Shown piece after piece: positions 47,848-57,641 of a stretch of 64,000 nt of DNA. Each line of letters begins with the position of its first letter. Within the stretch, counting starts at the first letter, position 1. A program made the position numbers and the translations under genes. The DNA is from Gammaproteobacteria bacterium (GTDB taxonomy: Bacteria > Pseudomonadota > Gammaproteobacteria > Xanthomonadales > Marinicellaceae): the NCBI GenBank assembly GCA_030430025.1, contig JAUIGR010000005.1:40471-104470 (forward strand). The letters are read 5' to 3'. The notes under the pieces were generated by a model. The model was not told the DNA's origin. It made no database searches and worked only from the letters and a program-made list of their open reading frames with translations.

Positions 47848-48363
47848 ATGAACTTAAAAAGGCTTTATATAACAACAGCGATTATGGGCTTATGTGGAGT
47901 AACAAGCTCACATGCAGAAACAGGAATGACATGGACCAAATACGGTGTAGATGATGTTTCTGGTGTTGTCAGTGTTGGCTGTGGCTTTACACCAGGTGTT
48001 AATCCCCCTCATCAATGTAATGCTTATCAAGGGGATACTTCATGTGAGGCAGAGTTGCCTTTGTTGTGTTTTCTAGATACTGGTTTAGAAAAGCCGGAGG
48101 GTTTACAAACAGGAAGCACGAATGTTTGGTCAGGAGGTGTAGTTGCGACTACGGTTCCAGTTAAAGGCAGCAGCTTTAATACGCTAGCTGAAGCGGATCA
48201 GTTTTGTAAAGACAGTTTTGGTGGTAAATGGCGAGTTGCGGAGTTTCATGATGGCTGGGGCTGGGGTTTCACTGCTTATGGTAATGTAGGTGATAACTAT
48301 AACGACTCAAAGAGACGTGTTTGGGTTGATATTGACAACCAGCCAGCCAACTGTTGGGATTAA
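47848..48363 (+). CDS. Small secreted protein of unknown function
   Basis: 171 residues with a clear signal peptide (about 1-24, cleavage after SSHA). The mature part has six or more Cys, suggesting disulfides, and a Trp/Gly-rich end: NVWSGGVVATTVPVKGSSF, KWRVAEFHDGWGWGFTAYGN and RVWVDIDNQPANCWD. Similar WRVAEFHDGWGWGF proteins occur as hypothetical secreted proteins in other bacteria. No enzyme motif was recognised. The ribosome binding site AAGGAG precedes the ATG. It probably forms its own transcript. Confidence 0.75.
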   Translation: MNLKRLYITTAIMGLCGVTSSHAETGMTWTKYGVDDVSGVVSVGCGFTPGVNPPHQCNAYQGDTSCEAELPLLCFLDTGLEKPEGLQTGSTNVWSGGVVATTVPVKGSSFNTLAEADQFCKDSFGGKWRVAEFHDGWGWGFTAYGNVGDNYNDSKRRVWVDIDNQPANCWD

Positions 48364-48398
48364 CTACTATATAGATTGATTTTCAAAAAAGTCTAAGG

Positions 48399-48449
48399 GT
48401 GTCATACTGGTTTCTCTATATTACAGCCTTCTTGAGGCCAGTGTGACAC
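48399..48449 (+). repeat. Inverted repeat downstream of the secreted protein gene
   Basis: GTGTCATACTGG (48399-48410) pairs with CCAGTGTGACAC (48438-48449) with one G-U, around a 27-base loop. It lies 35 bases after the stop. It could stabilise or end the upstream transcript; no T tract follows. Confidence 0.5.
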
Positions 48450-48470
48450 TTAATTAAAACACAACAATTA

Positions 48471-48484
48471 ACTAGCTAGCTAGT
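48471..48484. repeat. Perfect 14-bp palindrome
   Basis: ACTAGCTAGCTAGT equals its own reverse complement. It may be a protein-binding site; no gene starts close to it. Confidence 0.5.
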
Positions 48485-48843
48485 CCATTTGACTTCATTG
48501 CTGATGCTAATTGCAATTAATTTTTTACTTATGTTGTGTTGCATTGAGTGGCCGTGATTGACTACTTGATTAACTCTATTGTGTATAAATTCATCTGTAT
48601 AATCTATACATGAACCCATCGTTTTAGCTTTTATGGTTAAGTTACTATTTGTACTATAAAAAGTGCCTATAATTCTTAGACCTTAACAGTTTTTTTAAAT
48701 CCAAAATATGCACTGAATGTGAGTGATTTAGGGGGTTTACCTCGATACTACGGACATAATCTGAAAAAGTTATTGTTAACTCAAACAGAGGTGTTCTATG
48801 TGGTCAAGAAGAAAATATTTCAAAGAATTCATCCATCAGTCTC

Positions 48844-48852
48844 TGTTATAAT
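48844..48852 (+). promoter_or_regulatory. Extended -10 promoter for icd
   Basis: TGTTATAAT matches TGnTATAAT perfectly; no clear -35 is seen, as expected for this promoter class. It would give a leader of about 140 bases before the icd ATG at 48998. Confidence 0.5.
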
Positions 48853-48997
48853 TCGCGGCTGAGTTTTTGGTGAGAATTTGACTTGTTTTTTTGTGTGTTA
48901 AAGGGTCGTACATTGATTCTATAGAGCCACGTTATCAAGTGAATACTCAAAAGCTCAGTTACTTTCAGTAACTGGGAATCAAATTGTAGGAGCAGAC

Positions 48998-51220
48998 ATG
49001 AGCAAACCGACTATCATTTACACCATCACCGATGAAGCCCCAGCTTTGGCGACCTATTCATTCTTGCCTATTGTCAAGGCCTTTACCGCTAAGGCCGATG
49101 TCCATGTCGGTACCAAGGATATATCTTTGGCCAGTCGGATATTGGCTCAGTTTCCTGAGCGTATGAGTTCAGAGCAGCGAAAAGAAGATGCTTTGAGTCA
49201 GCTAGGAATTTTGGTTAAAACCCCTGAGGCGAACATCATCAAATTACCTAACATTTCAGCCTCCATTCCTCAGTTGAATACAGCCATCAAAGAACTGCAG
49301 GCTCATGGCTACGATCTGCCGAACTATCCAGAAGAGCCTCAAAATGATGATGAGCGTGCCATTCAAACCGCTTATAGTAAAGTATTGGGTTCGGCAGTGA
49401 ATCCTGTATTGCGAGAAGGCAATTCAGATCGTCGTGTTGCTGCTGCGGTCAAGCAATATGCTCAAAATAACCCACATCGTCTGGGTGCCTGGGATAAAGA
49501 TTCAAAAACTCATGTTGCTCACATGACAAGTGGTGACTTTTATGGTTCAGAGCAATCAGTGGTGATCAAAGAAGCTATTAATGTGCAAATTGAACATGTT
49601 GACACAACTGGCCATGTCACTGTGGTCAAATCAGGTATTGCTATGCAAGCTGGTGAAGTAATGGATTCTTCATGTATCAGCAAAAATGCCTTGCGTGCCT
49701 TTTTGGCCAAAGAAATCGCTGAGTGCAAGAATCAGGGTTTGTTGTTGTCTTTACACTTGAAAGCGACCATGATGAAAGTCTCAGATCCAATCATGTTTGG
49801 TCATGCTGTTGAAGTATACTATCAAGATGTCTTCGAAAAGTACGGCGAATTATTCGCTGAGCTCGGTGTTGAGCCTAACAATGGCATCAGTCATGTATAT
49901 GACAAGATTGTCGACTTGCCTGCTGAGAAGAAAGCACAAATCGAAGCTGATATTTTGAGTTGTTATCAGAAACAACCCGCTTTAGCAATGGTTGACTCAG
50001 ACAAAGGCATCACTAACTTACATGTGCCTAACAATGTCATCATCGATGCATCTATGCCAGCCGCAATCAAAACTTCTGGCAAAATGTGGAACCCAGAAGG
50101 TCAGTTACAAGACAGTAAAATGATCATCCCTGATCGTTCTTATGCGGGTATCTATCAGGAAATTATCGAATATTGCCAACAGAACGGTGCCTTTGATGTG
50201 CCAACTATGGGTAATGTTTGTAATGTGGGTCTGATGGCGCAAAAAGCTGAAGAGTATGGTTCTCATGATAAGACCATTGAAGTGCCGAGTGATGGTGTGA
50301 TCCGTGTGGTTGATGCTGCAGGAAAAGTTTTGATGCAACATGATGTCGAGCAGGGTGATATTTGGCGTGCTTGCCAAACCAAGGATTTGCCGATTAGAGA
50401 TTGGGTTAAACTGGCTGTGGTACGAGCCAGAAACACGGGGTCTGCAGCCATTTTCTGGTTAGATGAGAATCGTGCGCATGATCGCAACCTGATTGAAAAA
50501 GTGAACGTGTATTTACAAGACCACGACACCGATGGTTTGGAAATCAAAGTAATGAACCCATGTGCAGCAATGCGTTATACCTGTGAGCGTGTCACTCAAG
50601 GTTTGGATACCATTTCGGTGACTGGCAATGTGTTACGTGATTACTTGACTGACTTGTTCCCAATTTTGGAATTAGGGACGTCAGCTAAGATGTTATCGAT
50701 TGTGCCTTTGTTGTCAGGTGGTGGTTTGTTCGAAACTGGTGCTGGTGGTTCTGCCCCCAAGCATGTTGAACAGTTTGTTGAAGAAGGTCACTTACGCTGG
50801 GATTCTTTAGGTGAGTTTTTGGCATTGGCTGTTTCTCTCGAAGACCTGTCTGACAAAACGGGTAACAGCAAAGCGAAGGTATTAGCTGCAGCATTAGATC
50901 AAGCCAATGGCCTATACTTGAGTGAAAATAAAGCGCCTTCACGTCAAGTCAATAAACCAGATAACCGCTCCAGTCATTTTTATTTGGCCAAGTATTGGGC
51001 TGAAGCTCTGGCAACACAAAATGATGATGCCGATTTAAAAGCGATTTTTGCACCATTGGCACAAGCTTTGTCAACACAGGCTGCTATTATTGAACAAGAC
51101 ATCATTGATGCTCAAGGTTCAGCTCAAGACATTGGAGGTTATTTCCAGCCCAATAACGCCAAGGCCGTCAAAGCAATGCGTCCCAGTGCTACTTTTAACA
51201 GTTTGATTGACCAATTCTGA
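48998..51220 (+). CDS. icd: Isocitrate dehydrogenase, NADP-dependent, monomeric type
   Basis: 740 residues, the size of the monomeric (about 80 kDa) enzyme and unlike the 416-residue dimeric form. It oxidises isocitrate to 2-oxoglutarate and CO2 with NADP in the TCA cycle. The start [79 protein letters not shown] and [14 protein letters not shown] are strongly conserved. It is preceded by GTAGGAG, stands alone, and uses a richer, highly expressed codon set. Confidence 0.97.
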   Translation: MSKPTIIYTITDEAPALATYSFLPIVKAFTAKADVHVGTKDISLASRILAQFPERMSSEQRKEDALSQLGILVKTPEANIIKLPNISASIPQLNTAIKELQAHGYDLPNYPEEPQNDDERAIQTAYSKVLGSAVNPVLREGNSDRRVAAAVKQYAQNNPHRLGAWDKDSKTHVAHMTSGDFYGSEQSVVIKEAINVQIEHVDTTGHVTVVKSGIAMQAGEVMDSSCISKNALRAFLAKEIAECKNQGLLLSLHLKATMMKVSDPIMFGHAVEVYYQDVFEKYGELFAELGVEPNNGISHVYDKIVDLPAEKKAQIEADILSCYQKQPALAMVDSDKGITNLHVPNNVIIDASMPAAIKTSGKMWNPEGQLQDSKMIIPDRSYAGIYQEIIEYCQQNGAFDVPTMGNVCNVGLMAQKAEEYGSHDKTIEVPSDGVIRVVDAAGKVLMQHDVEQGDIWRACQTKDLPIRDWVKLAVVRARNTGSAAIFWLDENRAHDRNLIEKVNVYLQDHDTDGLEIKVMNPCAAMRYTCERVTQGLDTISVTGNVLRDYLTDLFPILELGTSAKMLSIVPLLSGGGLFETGAGGSAPKHVEQFVEEGHLRWDSLGEFLALAVSLEDLSDKTGNSKAKVLAAALDQANGLYLSENKAPSRQVNKPDNRSSHFYLAKYWAEALATQNDDADLKAIFAPLAQALSTQAAIIEQDIIDAQGSAQDIGGYFQPNNAKAVKAMRPSATFNSLIDQF

Positions 51221-51534
51221 TTGCACTCGTTGAGGAGTAAAAAAGCGCAATTCGATCTGATAGTGTTACATCAGTCCCGACTAAATCTAACACCTTGCTT
51301 TGAAAAGTCAGGGTTACCGGTTTATTAACAATACGAATTTTTAATCTAAACAGAAAGGTAACCCTTATGAACAATCATAGTTCTAAAATAATCAACGTAC
51401 ATATCAAGGCAAGGTCTGCTATGGCAGAACTCCAATGGAGACTTTCAAAAATGGACTGACCATCCTGAAGAAAAGAGGACTATAGCAACCACAACTATGG
51501 AGTTTGCTGATTTCAATTTAAAGACAAAAATTTT
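51221..51534. other. Intergenic region between icd and the GNAT gene
   Basis: 314 bases. A perfect 9-bp inverted repeat AGGGTTACC/GGTAACCCT lies at 51310-51318 and 51357-51365. Only a 30-codon open frame at 51367-51459 exists, without supporting features. Nothing else is recognised. Confidence 0.5.
51310..51365. repeat. Inverted repeat with 9-bp arms
   Basis: AGGGTTACC (51310-51318) and GGTAACCCT (51357-51365) are perfect reverse complements, 38 bases apart. It could be the edges of a small mobile remnant or an RNA stem after icd. Confidence 0.55.
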
Positions 51535-52071
51535 CTACCAAAGTTCAGGGTTGTCAAATGCTTTAACACAAGACGGGTTATTGGTGATTGGTTCGATTTC
51601 TTGACCAGTCAATGAGAGACCTAGCCATCCCTCTGGTTGAGATAGTTTAAATGGAGGTTTTATTGTTTGTTCGGTAATCTGTTTGAATCCAACTTTTGAA
51701 TAATAAGCAGGGTCACCGTAAGTAACAATAAGTGACACTTCATCTTCCTTCAAAGAATCAATACCATAGTTAATCAACTTTTTACCAATACCCTTTTTTT
51801 GAAAATCAGTTAAAATTGCAACAGGTGACAGAAGGAAAACATTCATAGCATTTTGAAAATTCATTCTCGTAAAAAAGATACTACCGGTGATTCGTTCACC
51901 ATCACTAGCGACAAACCCATGAAGGTCTTCGTCCTCAGTATTGGTCATTAAATTTCGAGTCAAATTGCCAATCAGTATTCCCTCAGTTTCTCCTTCAGAA
52001 TCAGTAAAGGTTTTAAAAAATAGTTGACTGATTTTGTCTATGTCGTTTGGATTGAACTTTGAAAATTTCAT
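51535..52071 (-). CDS. GNAT family N-acetyltransferase
   Basis: 178 residues. The acetyl-CoA-binding strand and loop are visible as LLSPVAILTDFQKKGIGKKLINYGIDSL (about residues 79-106; Q-K-x-G-I-G-K), followed by VTYGDPAYYSKVGFK. This is the YhbS-like subgroup. The substrate is unknown. It is divergent from the S46 peptidase gene and unlinked to an operon. Confidence 0.82.
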   Translation of the reverse strand: MKFSKFNPNDIDKISQLFFKTFTDSEGETEGILIGNLTRNLMTNTEDEDLHGFVASDGERITGSIFFTRMNFQNAMNVFLLSPVAILTDFQKKGIGKKLINYGIDSLKEDEVSLIVTYGDPAYYSKVGFKQITEQTIKPPFKLSQPEGWLGLSLTGQEIEPITNNPSCVKAFDNPELW

Positions 52072-52236
52072 AAACTGTTTCTGATAGTGTTTTTACAGAT
52101 AGCTGCCGGATCCGGTCAAATAACTTTTGTCAGGAAATGCAGATTATCTCATATCTTTATAACCGTTAAAATGATTGAACCCATAGCCTATGGATAACGT
52201 TATAATCCGGTGTTCACCCATTTAATTTGATAAACA

Positions 52237-54408
52237 ATGAAAAAATATTTTACTTACCCGATTCTTATTTTCTTTTTAGTATTGCCATTCTGCACTGTTG
52301 CTAATGAAGGAATGTGGCAGCCGGGACAATTGCCTCAAATTAAGTCACAATTGTCAGAAGCTGGCTTAGAACTTAATCCCGATGCTTTGACTAACCTGAC
52401 AGATTTTCCTATGGGGGCTATCGTCAGTCTTGGAGGTTGTAGTGCTTCTTTTGTTTCTGACCAGGGCTTGGTGATTACCAACCACCACTGTGTGGTGCGC
52501 TCTATTCAACATAACTCAACCACTGATAATAACCTCTTGGAGCAAGGGTTTGTGGCTAAAAATCATTCAGAGGAGTTGCCTGCCGCTCCAGGTAGTAAGA
52601 TTTTGGTTACTGAATCCGTTATCGATGTGACTGATCAAGTGCTCACAAATTTGAGTTCAGAGATGGATGGTCAAGCCCGTTATGAACAGATTGAAAGTAA
52701 CACTAAGAACTTAATACAAAACTGTGAGTCAAATGAAAGTTTCCGCTGTTCGGTGGTTAAATTTCATGGTGGATTAAGTTATTTTCTATTTAAACAACTG
52801 CATATCAGAGATGTTAGGTTGGTCCATGTGCCAAGCAAGTCAGTAGGTAAATATGGTGGAGATATCGATAACTGGATGTGGCCCAGGCACACCGGTGACT
52901 ATGCTTTTTATCGTGCTTATGTGGGTCCTGATGGAAAACCAGCTGATTACCATGAGGATAACCAACCGTATCAACCGAGTCATCATCTAAAAACCAACCC
53001 TAATGGCGTCAAAGAAAATGATTACATTATGTTAATGGGTTATCCAGGTCTCACCAATCGTTACCGTACGGCATCTGAAATCAAACACACTTTTAATCAC
53101 ATCTATCCGCTGACTATCGATTTGATGGGGTCATTGGTTTCAGTGATTGAGGCTAACTCTGCTCCCGATAGCGAAGCCAGAGTAAAATACCAAAGTCTAT
53201 TGGCTGGACTGTTAAATTATGAAAAAAATCGCAAATTAATGGTTGATAGTTACCAAAAAGGCACTACCCAACAACGTAAGGATGCGCTGGATCGAAACCT
53301 GAGGGAATGGGTGGCCGCTGACCCAAAGCGTCATTCTGAATTTGGGGCTTCTATTGATCACTTGGATCAACTGATTAAACAGCATCAAACTATGGATGTC
53401 AGAGACATTTTACTTCGTTATATGACATTTTCCTCTATGATCGACTCAGCCATAGAGTTACATAGATTGGCTGTAGAAAGCACTAAACCAGATGAGCAGC
53501 GCGAAATGGGTTTTCAAGAACGTGATCTTAGAGATATCAAACAACGTATGTTGCGCATTTCCGGAGAATATGACTCACATGTTGATCAGGCCATACTGAT
53601 GGTTTTGCTCGAACGATATGCTGAGCTACCAGAGGCCCAAAGGCTTCCATCTATAGATGGCTTTTTTGGTATCGAAAAGGTTTACTCAGCAAAAGATCTC
53701 AGTAAAAAATTGCAAAAAATGTATGAAAAAACCAAGCTTCATGATGAAGACATACGGTTAGGATGGATAGGAAAAACACTCAGTGATTTTGAATCAAGCA
53801 AAGATCCTTTTATTCAATTTGCTGTTCAGTCTTTTGCTGATCGCATTAAATTAGAAAATCAGGAAAAAGAAAGAACGGGTTTGTTAAGTGTTGCTAGACC
53901 AGTCTATATGAAAGCCATCATTGCCTATAATGAGAGTCAGGGTCAAGCCATTTATGCAGATGCCAACGGCACTTTGCGGTTAACCTATGGCCATGTCACT
54001 GGTTATCAACCCAAAGATGGTCTGATTGCCCAACCATTCACTACTTTGCAAGGTGTTTTAGAAAAATACACGGGTGTCTGGCCGTTCAATGCTCCTCAAT
54101 CGTTATTAGACTTGATTGAGAATCAAACCTATGGTGATTATGTAGCCGAAGAAATCCAGTCCGTACCCGTTAATTTTTTGGGTAATTTGGATATTACTGG
54201 TGGTAATTCAGGGTCTGCCACCTTGAATAGTAAAGCAGAATTGGTAGGATTGGTTTTCGATGGCGTCAGTGAAAGTATTATAGGTAACTGGGATTATGAT
54301 GCTGAATTTAATCGCTCTATTCATGTTGATATCCGTTATATTTTATGGGTAATGAAATACCTGTATCAGGCTGAACATTTGATAAAAGAAATGGATTTGA
54401 TTAACTAA
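52237..54408 (+). CDS. S46 family dipeptidyl-peptidase (DPP7/DPP11 type)
   Basis: 723 residues with a signal peptide (about 1-22). The mature N-terminus NEGMWQPGQLPQI, GGCSASFVSDQGLVITNHHC (catalytic His at 83/84), YGGDIDNWMWPRHTGDY with the catalytic Asp, and DITGGNSGSATLN with Ser658 define a S46 serine exopeptidase of the DPP7/DPP11 group. It removes N-terminal dipeptides in the periplasm or at the surface. DPP7- or DPP11-type specificity is not decided here. An intrinsic terminator follows. Confidence 0.92.
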   Translation: MKKYFTYPILIFFLVLPFCTVANEGMWQPGQLPQIKSQLSEAGLELNPDALTNLTDFPMGAIVSLGGCSASFVSDQGLVITNHHCVVRSIQHNSTTDNNLLEQGFVAKNHSEELPAAPGSKILVTESVIDVTDQVLTNLSSEMDGQARYEQIESNTKNLIQNCESNESFRCSVVKFHGGLSYFLFKQLHIRDVRLVHVPSKSVGKYGGDIDNWMWPRHTGDYAFYRAYVGPDGKPADYHEDNQPYQPSHHLKTNPNGVKENDYIMLMGYPGLTNRYRTASEIKHTFNHIYPLTIDLMGSLVSVIEANSAPDSEARVKYQSLLAGLLNYEKNRKLMVDSYQKGTTQQRKDALDRNLREWVAADPKRHSEFGASIDHLDQLIKQHQTMDVRDILLRYMTFSSMIDSAIELHRLAVESTKPDEQREMGFQERDLRDIKQRMLRISGEYDSHVDQAILMVLLERYAELPEAQRLPSIDGFFGIEKVYSAKDLSKKLQKMYEKTKLHDEDIRLGWIGKTLSDFESSKDPFIQFAVQSFADRIKLENQEKERTGLLSVARPVYMKAIIAYNESQGQAIYADANGTLRLTYGHVTGYQPKDGLIAQPFTTLQGVLEKYTGVWPFNAPQSLLDLIENQTYGDYVAEEIQSVPVNFLGNLDITGGNSGSATLNSKAELVGLVFDGVSESIIGNWDYDAEFNRSIHVDIRYILWVMKYLYQAEHLIKEMDLIN

Positions 54409-54452
54409 TAGATTTTAAGTTATAGGTGGAAACTTGATCACCATCAATCATG

Positions 54453-54480
54453 AAAAGCTCAACATTTGTTGGGCTTTTTT
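54453..54480 (+). terminator. Rho-independent terminator after the S46 peptidase gene
   Basis: An 11-bp stem AAAAGCTCAAC/GTTGGGCTTTT (one G-T) with a four-base loop ATTT runs directly into T residues. It separates the peptidase from the following small gene. Confidence 0.85.
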
Positions 54481-54545
54481 ATAGTCTCTAACAATCTGTT
54501 TAAGAATCTGTTAGGTTATAATCAACGATTTGAAGAAGGGGCCTT

Positions 54546-54806
54546 TTGATGTCTATAGAGTCTTTAATCGTTTTATTGATTGTTGGTGCCGTGGCTGGTT
54601 GGTTAGCTGGCATGTTGCTGAAGGGTAAGAGTTTTGCTATAAGCGTCAATATTGTTATCGGTATTATTGGTGCTTTTATTGGTAACTATGTGATGGGCAA
54701 GTTGGGTGTAGTGATTGGTTCTGGTATCGTTGCTGCGATTATTAATGCGACCATTGGTGCTGTCATTCTATTGTTTGTCGTAGGTGTGATCAAAAAGGTG
54801 GCCTAA
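54546..54806 (+). CDS. GlsB/YeaQ/YmgE family small membrane protein
   Basis: 86 residues, almost wholly hydrophobic, with about three helices. LLIVGAVAGWLAGMLLKG, NIVIGIIGAFIGNYVMGKLG and AIINATIGAVILLFVVGVIKK follow the transglycosylase-associated (GlsB) family. Members are stress-linked inner-membrane proteins; enzymatic activity is not established. The ATG lies five bases after AGGGG of the preceding text. It is followed after two bases by the alpha/beta hydrolase gene, so they form an operon. Confidence 0.88.
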   Translation: MMSIESLIVLLIVGAVAGWLAGMLLKGKSFAISVNIVIGIIGAFIGNYVMGKLGVVIGSGIVAAIINATIGAVILLFVVGVIKKVA

Positions 54807-54808
54807 GT

Positions 54809-55768
54809 ATGCTGGTTATCACTAATCGCAATATTCAAAAGCAACACTTTGAAGGCCTGGTCGGTAATGATCGGGCTTTTGGTGAGCAAGTCAATACTAA
54901 AGGCCCTGGTGAAGTGCGGTTGGCTTGGGCTTCCAAAAACAATGATCAGTGGCAGGTTGAGTTAGTACCCGAGCCAAAGCGGCTGACTGTCAATAATCTA
55001 CCGTCAAAATCTGTTTTTTGTCAATTACGAAATCGACTTCAGGCTCAATGTAAGAACTGTTTGTTTTTTATCCATGGTTACAATCAGGATTTTAAGAAGA
55101 GTCTCGAAAAAGCACAGCAAATTGAGCAACGATATGGTGTTGAAGTGGTTTTGTTTTCATGGCCGTCAAATACCGGTGGTTTCGCGGTTTATGAATATAG
55201 GCAAGCCAAGCGCGTGGCCCAAGCATCAGTTGCTGCACTCGATGCTTCTTTAATGAAGTTGGGAGGTTATCTGTGTGGTGATTTTGATCGTCAGGCACAG
55301 CAGGGTTGTCGCGTTAAATTTTCTTTGATGGCATACAGCTTAGGTTGTTTCTTGTTTAAAAACTATGTTCAGGATGCTGTTTTTGAGCGAGAATCCAATG
55401 TTTTTGAAAATATCATCTTATGTCAAGCTGATGTTGATAACAAAGGTCATGCTGATTGGATAGATGATGTCCATATTGGCAAACGCAATTACATTACGAT
55501 CAATGAAAATGATTGGGTTCTGAAATGGTCTGATGCTAATTTTCAGCGGAGTCGACTGGGTCGAACAGCCCAAAATCTTAATGCCCAGAACGCCATATAT
55601 CTCGATGTTACAGATGCTCCTGGTGTTGAGCGAAAGCATGGTTTGTTCTACGCAGAAACCAACGCCACTATAAAAAGTTTTTTTGATGTTGCTATCAACG
55701 GCGGCAGAGCAGAAGAAGTATCAGGTCTGGAGCACCATACGCAAAGAAATGCTTATGTCGTGATATAA
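54809..55768 (+). CDS. Alpha/beta hydrolase (DUF900-like)
   Basis: 319 residues. LFFIHGYNQDFKKSLEKAQQ (about residues 72-91) is the oxyanion loop, and FSLMAYSLGCFLF near residue 175 holds the nucleophile in Y-S-L-G. KHGLFY near residue 280 likely holds the catalytic His. No signal peptide is seen, so it is cytosolic. The substrate is unknown. It is cotranscribed with the GlsB-like gene. Confidence 0.75.
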   Translation: MLVITNRNIQKQHFEGLVGNDRAFGEQVNTKGPGEVRLAWASKNNDQWQVELVPEPKRLTVNNLPSKSVFCQLRNRLQAQCKNCLFFIHGYNQDFKKSLEKAQQIEQRYGVEVVLFSWPSNTGGFAVYEYRQAKRVAQASVAALDASLMKLGGYLCGDFDRQAQQGCRVKFSLMAYSLGCFLFKNYVQDAVFERESNVFENIILCQADVDNKGHADWIDDVHIGKRNYITINENDWVLKWSDANFQRSRLGRTAQNLNAQNAIYLDVTDAPGVERKHGLFYAETNATIKSFFDVAINGGRAEEVSGLEHHTQRNAYVVI

Positions 55769-55798
55769 GATCAAAAAAGGTACAAGTGTTTTCAGACG

Positions 55799-57571
55799 CT
55801 ATGGTTTCAGACTTTCTTTTTGTTTTTTGATGTAATCATCAATCATTCGTTCCAGTACAGACAATGGTACTGAGCCTTTAGCGAGGACGGTGTCGTGAAA
55901 CGTCCGAATGTCGAACGAATTTCCTAAAGCCTGTTCGGCTTTTTCCCTGAGCTCCCAAATTTTGATTTCTCCTAGTTTGTATGAGAGGGCTTGTCCTGGC
56001 CAGGCGATGTAACGATCAATTTCGGTGCGGACATTGTGTTTCGATAAAGCAGTGTTTTCCTCCATCAATTTGATCGCTTCTTCCCGACTCATGTCCATGG
56101 CATGCATGCCAGTATCTACTACTAAACGCATGGCACGCCACATTTCATAGGTTAATCGACCAAAATCTGAATAAGGATCTTGATAAAAACCGACTTCTTT
56201 AGCCAACTTCTCACAATATAGTCCCCAACCTTCACCAAAAGCTGAAATGTAGCTATATCGTCTGAAATTAGGTAAATTATTCAATTCTGCGCTGAGGGCA
56301 TTTTGCAAGTGATGACCTGGAACTGCTTCATGGAAGGTGAGCGCTTCTAAATTGTACAATGGCCGTTTTTCGAGGGCATAAGTGTTAACCCAATATTGAC
56401 CTGGTCTTGTTGAATCGAGAGGTGCAGAGACGTAACGTCCGGTGGTGTAATTGGGTGCGATGCCTTCGGGAACTGGATTGACGGTATAAGGCTGACGAGG
56501 TAGACGAGTGAATAACGCAGGTAGTTTACCATCCATTTTTTTAGCGATATAACTGGCTTCTTTGAGTAGTGCTTCGGGGGTTTTTGCATAAAATTGTTCA
56601 TCCGTTCGTAGAAATTCAATGAAATCGGCAAAGCTGCCTTCAAAAGCCAAGTCTTTGATGATTTGCTCCATTTCTGTTCGGATGCGCTTTACTTCCTGCC
56701 AGCCAATTTGGTGGATTTTTTCAGGGGTCCAGTCGAGAGTGGTGTATTCCTTAATTTGTTGTTGATAATAAGCCACCCCATCAGGTAAGTTTTTTGCCCC
56801 AATGGTTTTACGGGCATTTGGTAGGTAGTCATTCTCCATAAAAGATTTGAACGACTGATATGCCGGATTGATTTGATTTTCAATAATGTCCTGAGCCTGT
56901 TGTTGAAACTGGTCAAAAGTGTTTTGGTCTATGTGCTGGGGTTTTATTTTGAAGGGTTCATAAAAGGTCGATTCTGTGCCATCAGACTTGATATACTTTT
57001 CAATAAATTCAGGGTAATGCTGAATGATCACTTGTGGTTGTGTAAAGCCACGTTTGATCCCAGCCTTCATGTTATCCATGTGTTGTCGTATTACCCTTGG
57101 TACTTGTTGCATTTTCTTCAAGTAATTTTTAAAGTCAGTGATGTTTCTGAATTGACTGTATCGGTGCATTGATGCCAGGTTGACATGGAAAGAGCCCTCA
57201 GCAGTGATAGGCATTTGATATTCGTAGAAGTGGTTATCAGCAAGGTTGTTTATTAAAGCTGTTTTCTGCATCTGCCAGTTGATTTTGTCATCTTCAGACA
57301 ATTTCTCTGTTTTGATGTCATCGAGTTCTTTTAAAGCTTGTTCAAATATTTCATTTTGTTTGCTGTACCAATCAGCAGACACCTCGTTGAGTTGGTCGTT
57401 GTACTTGACGTTCCCAAAGTAAGCAGCAGATTCGGGAGTTAACTCCAACTGGCTATTCCAGATGTCTGACAGTAAAGTATGAAATTTTTTGGTTTCTTTC
57501 TTACTAACCTTGGCTTGTCCATTGACTAAAGTTAATAATAAGATGATAGAGATCAGTGTTTTTATTTTCAT
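55799..57571 (-). CDS. DUF885 family peptidase
   Basis: 590 residues with a signal peptide (about 1-20). The zinc-site signature LTFHEAVPGHHLQ (HExxxGH, about residues 419-431) and AFGEGWGLYCEKLAKE give the likely ligands and catalytic Glu. The C-terminal PGQALSYKLGEIKIWELREKAE is the family hallmark. Members are periplasmic metallopeptidases, some with weak sequence similarity to M32. The substrate is unknown. It is convergent with the hydrolase gene and upstream of serA in the same direction. Confidence 0.88.
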   Translation of the reverse strand: MKIKTLISIILLLTLVNGQAKVSKKETKKFHTLLSDIWNSQLELTPESAAYFGNVKYNDQLNEVSADWYSKQNEIFEQALKELDDIKTEKLSEDDKINWQMQKTALINNLADNHFYEYQMPITAEGSFHVNLASMHRYSQFRNITDFKNYLKKMQQVPRVIRQHMDNMKAGIKRGFTQPQVIIQHYPEFIEKYIKSDGTESTFYEPFKIKPQHIDQNTFDQFQQQAQDIIENQINPAYQSFKSFMENDYLPNARKTIGAKNLPDGVAYYQQQIKEYTTLDWTPEKIHQIGWQEVKRIRTEMEQIIKDLAFEGSFADFIEFLRTDEQFYAKTPEALLKEASYIAKKMDGKLPALFTRLPRQPYTVNPVPEGIAPNYTTGRYVSAPLDSTRPGQYWVNTYALEKRPLYNLEALTFHEAVPGHHLQNALSAELNNLPNFRRYSYISAFGEGWGLYCEKLAKEVGFYQDPYSDFGRLTYEMWRAMRLVVDTGMHAMDMSREEAIKLMEENTALSKHNVRTEIDRYIAWPGQALSYKLGEIKIWELREKAEQALGNSFDIRTFHDTVLAKGSVPLSVLERMIDDYIKKQKESLKP

Positions 57572-57641
57572 TTTACGCTCACAAAAACGATATAGGCTTG
57601 TTGATTAATGATTGAATCATAGTAACAGATGCTGCTATCAT

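Larger units (their letters stand above)
48364..48997. other. Intergenic region with palindromes and the icd promoter
   Basis: 634 bases without a credible gene. It holds an imperfect hairpin (48399-48410 with 48438-48449, 11 of 12 pairs), a perfect 14-bp palindrome ACTAGCTAGCTAGT at 48471-48484, and an extended -10 TGTTATAAT at 48844-48852. The rest is AT-rich and shows nothing recognisable. Confidence 0.6.

Noticed and set aside
51367..51459. 30-codon open frame after the inverted repeat
   Set aside because: No ribosome binding site or family match; too short to support.
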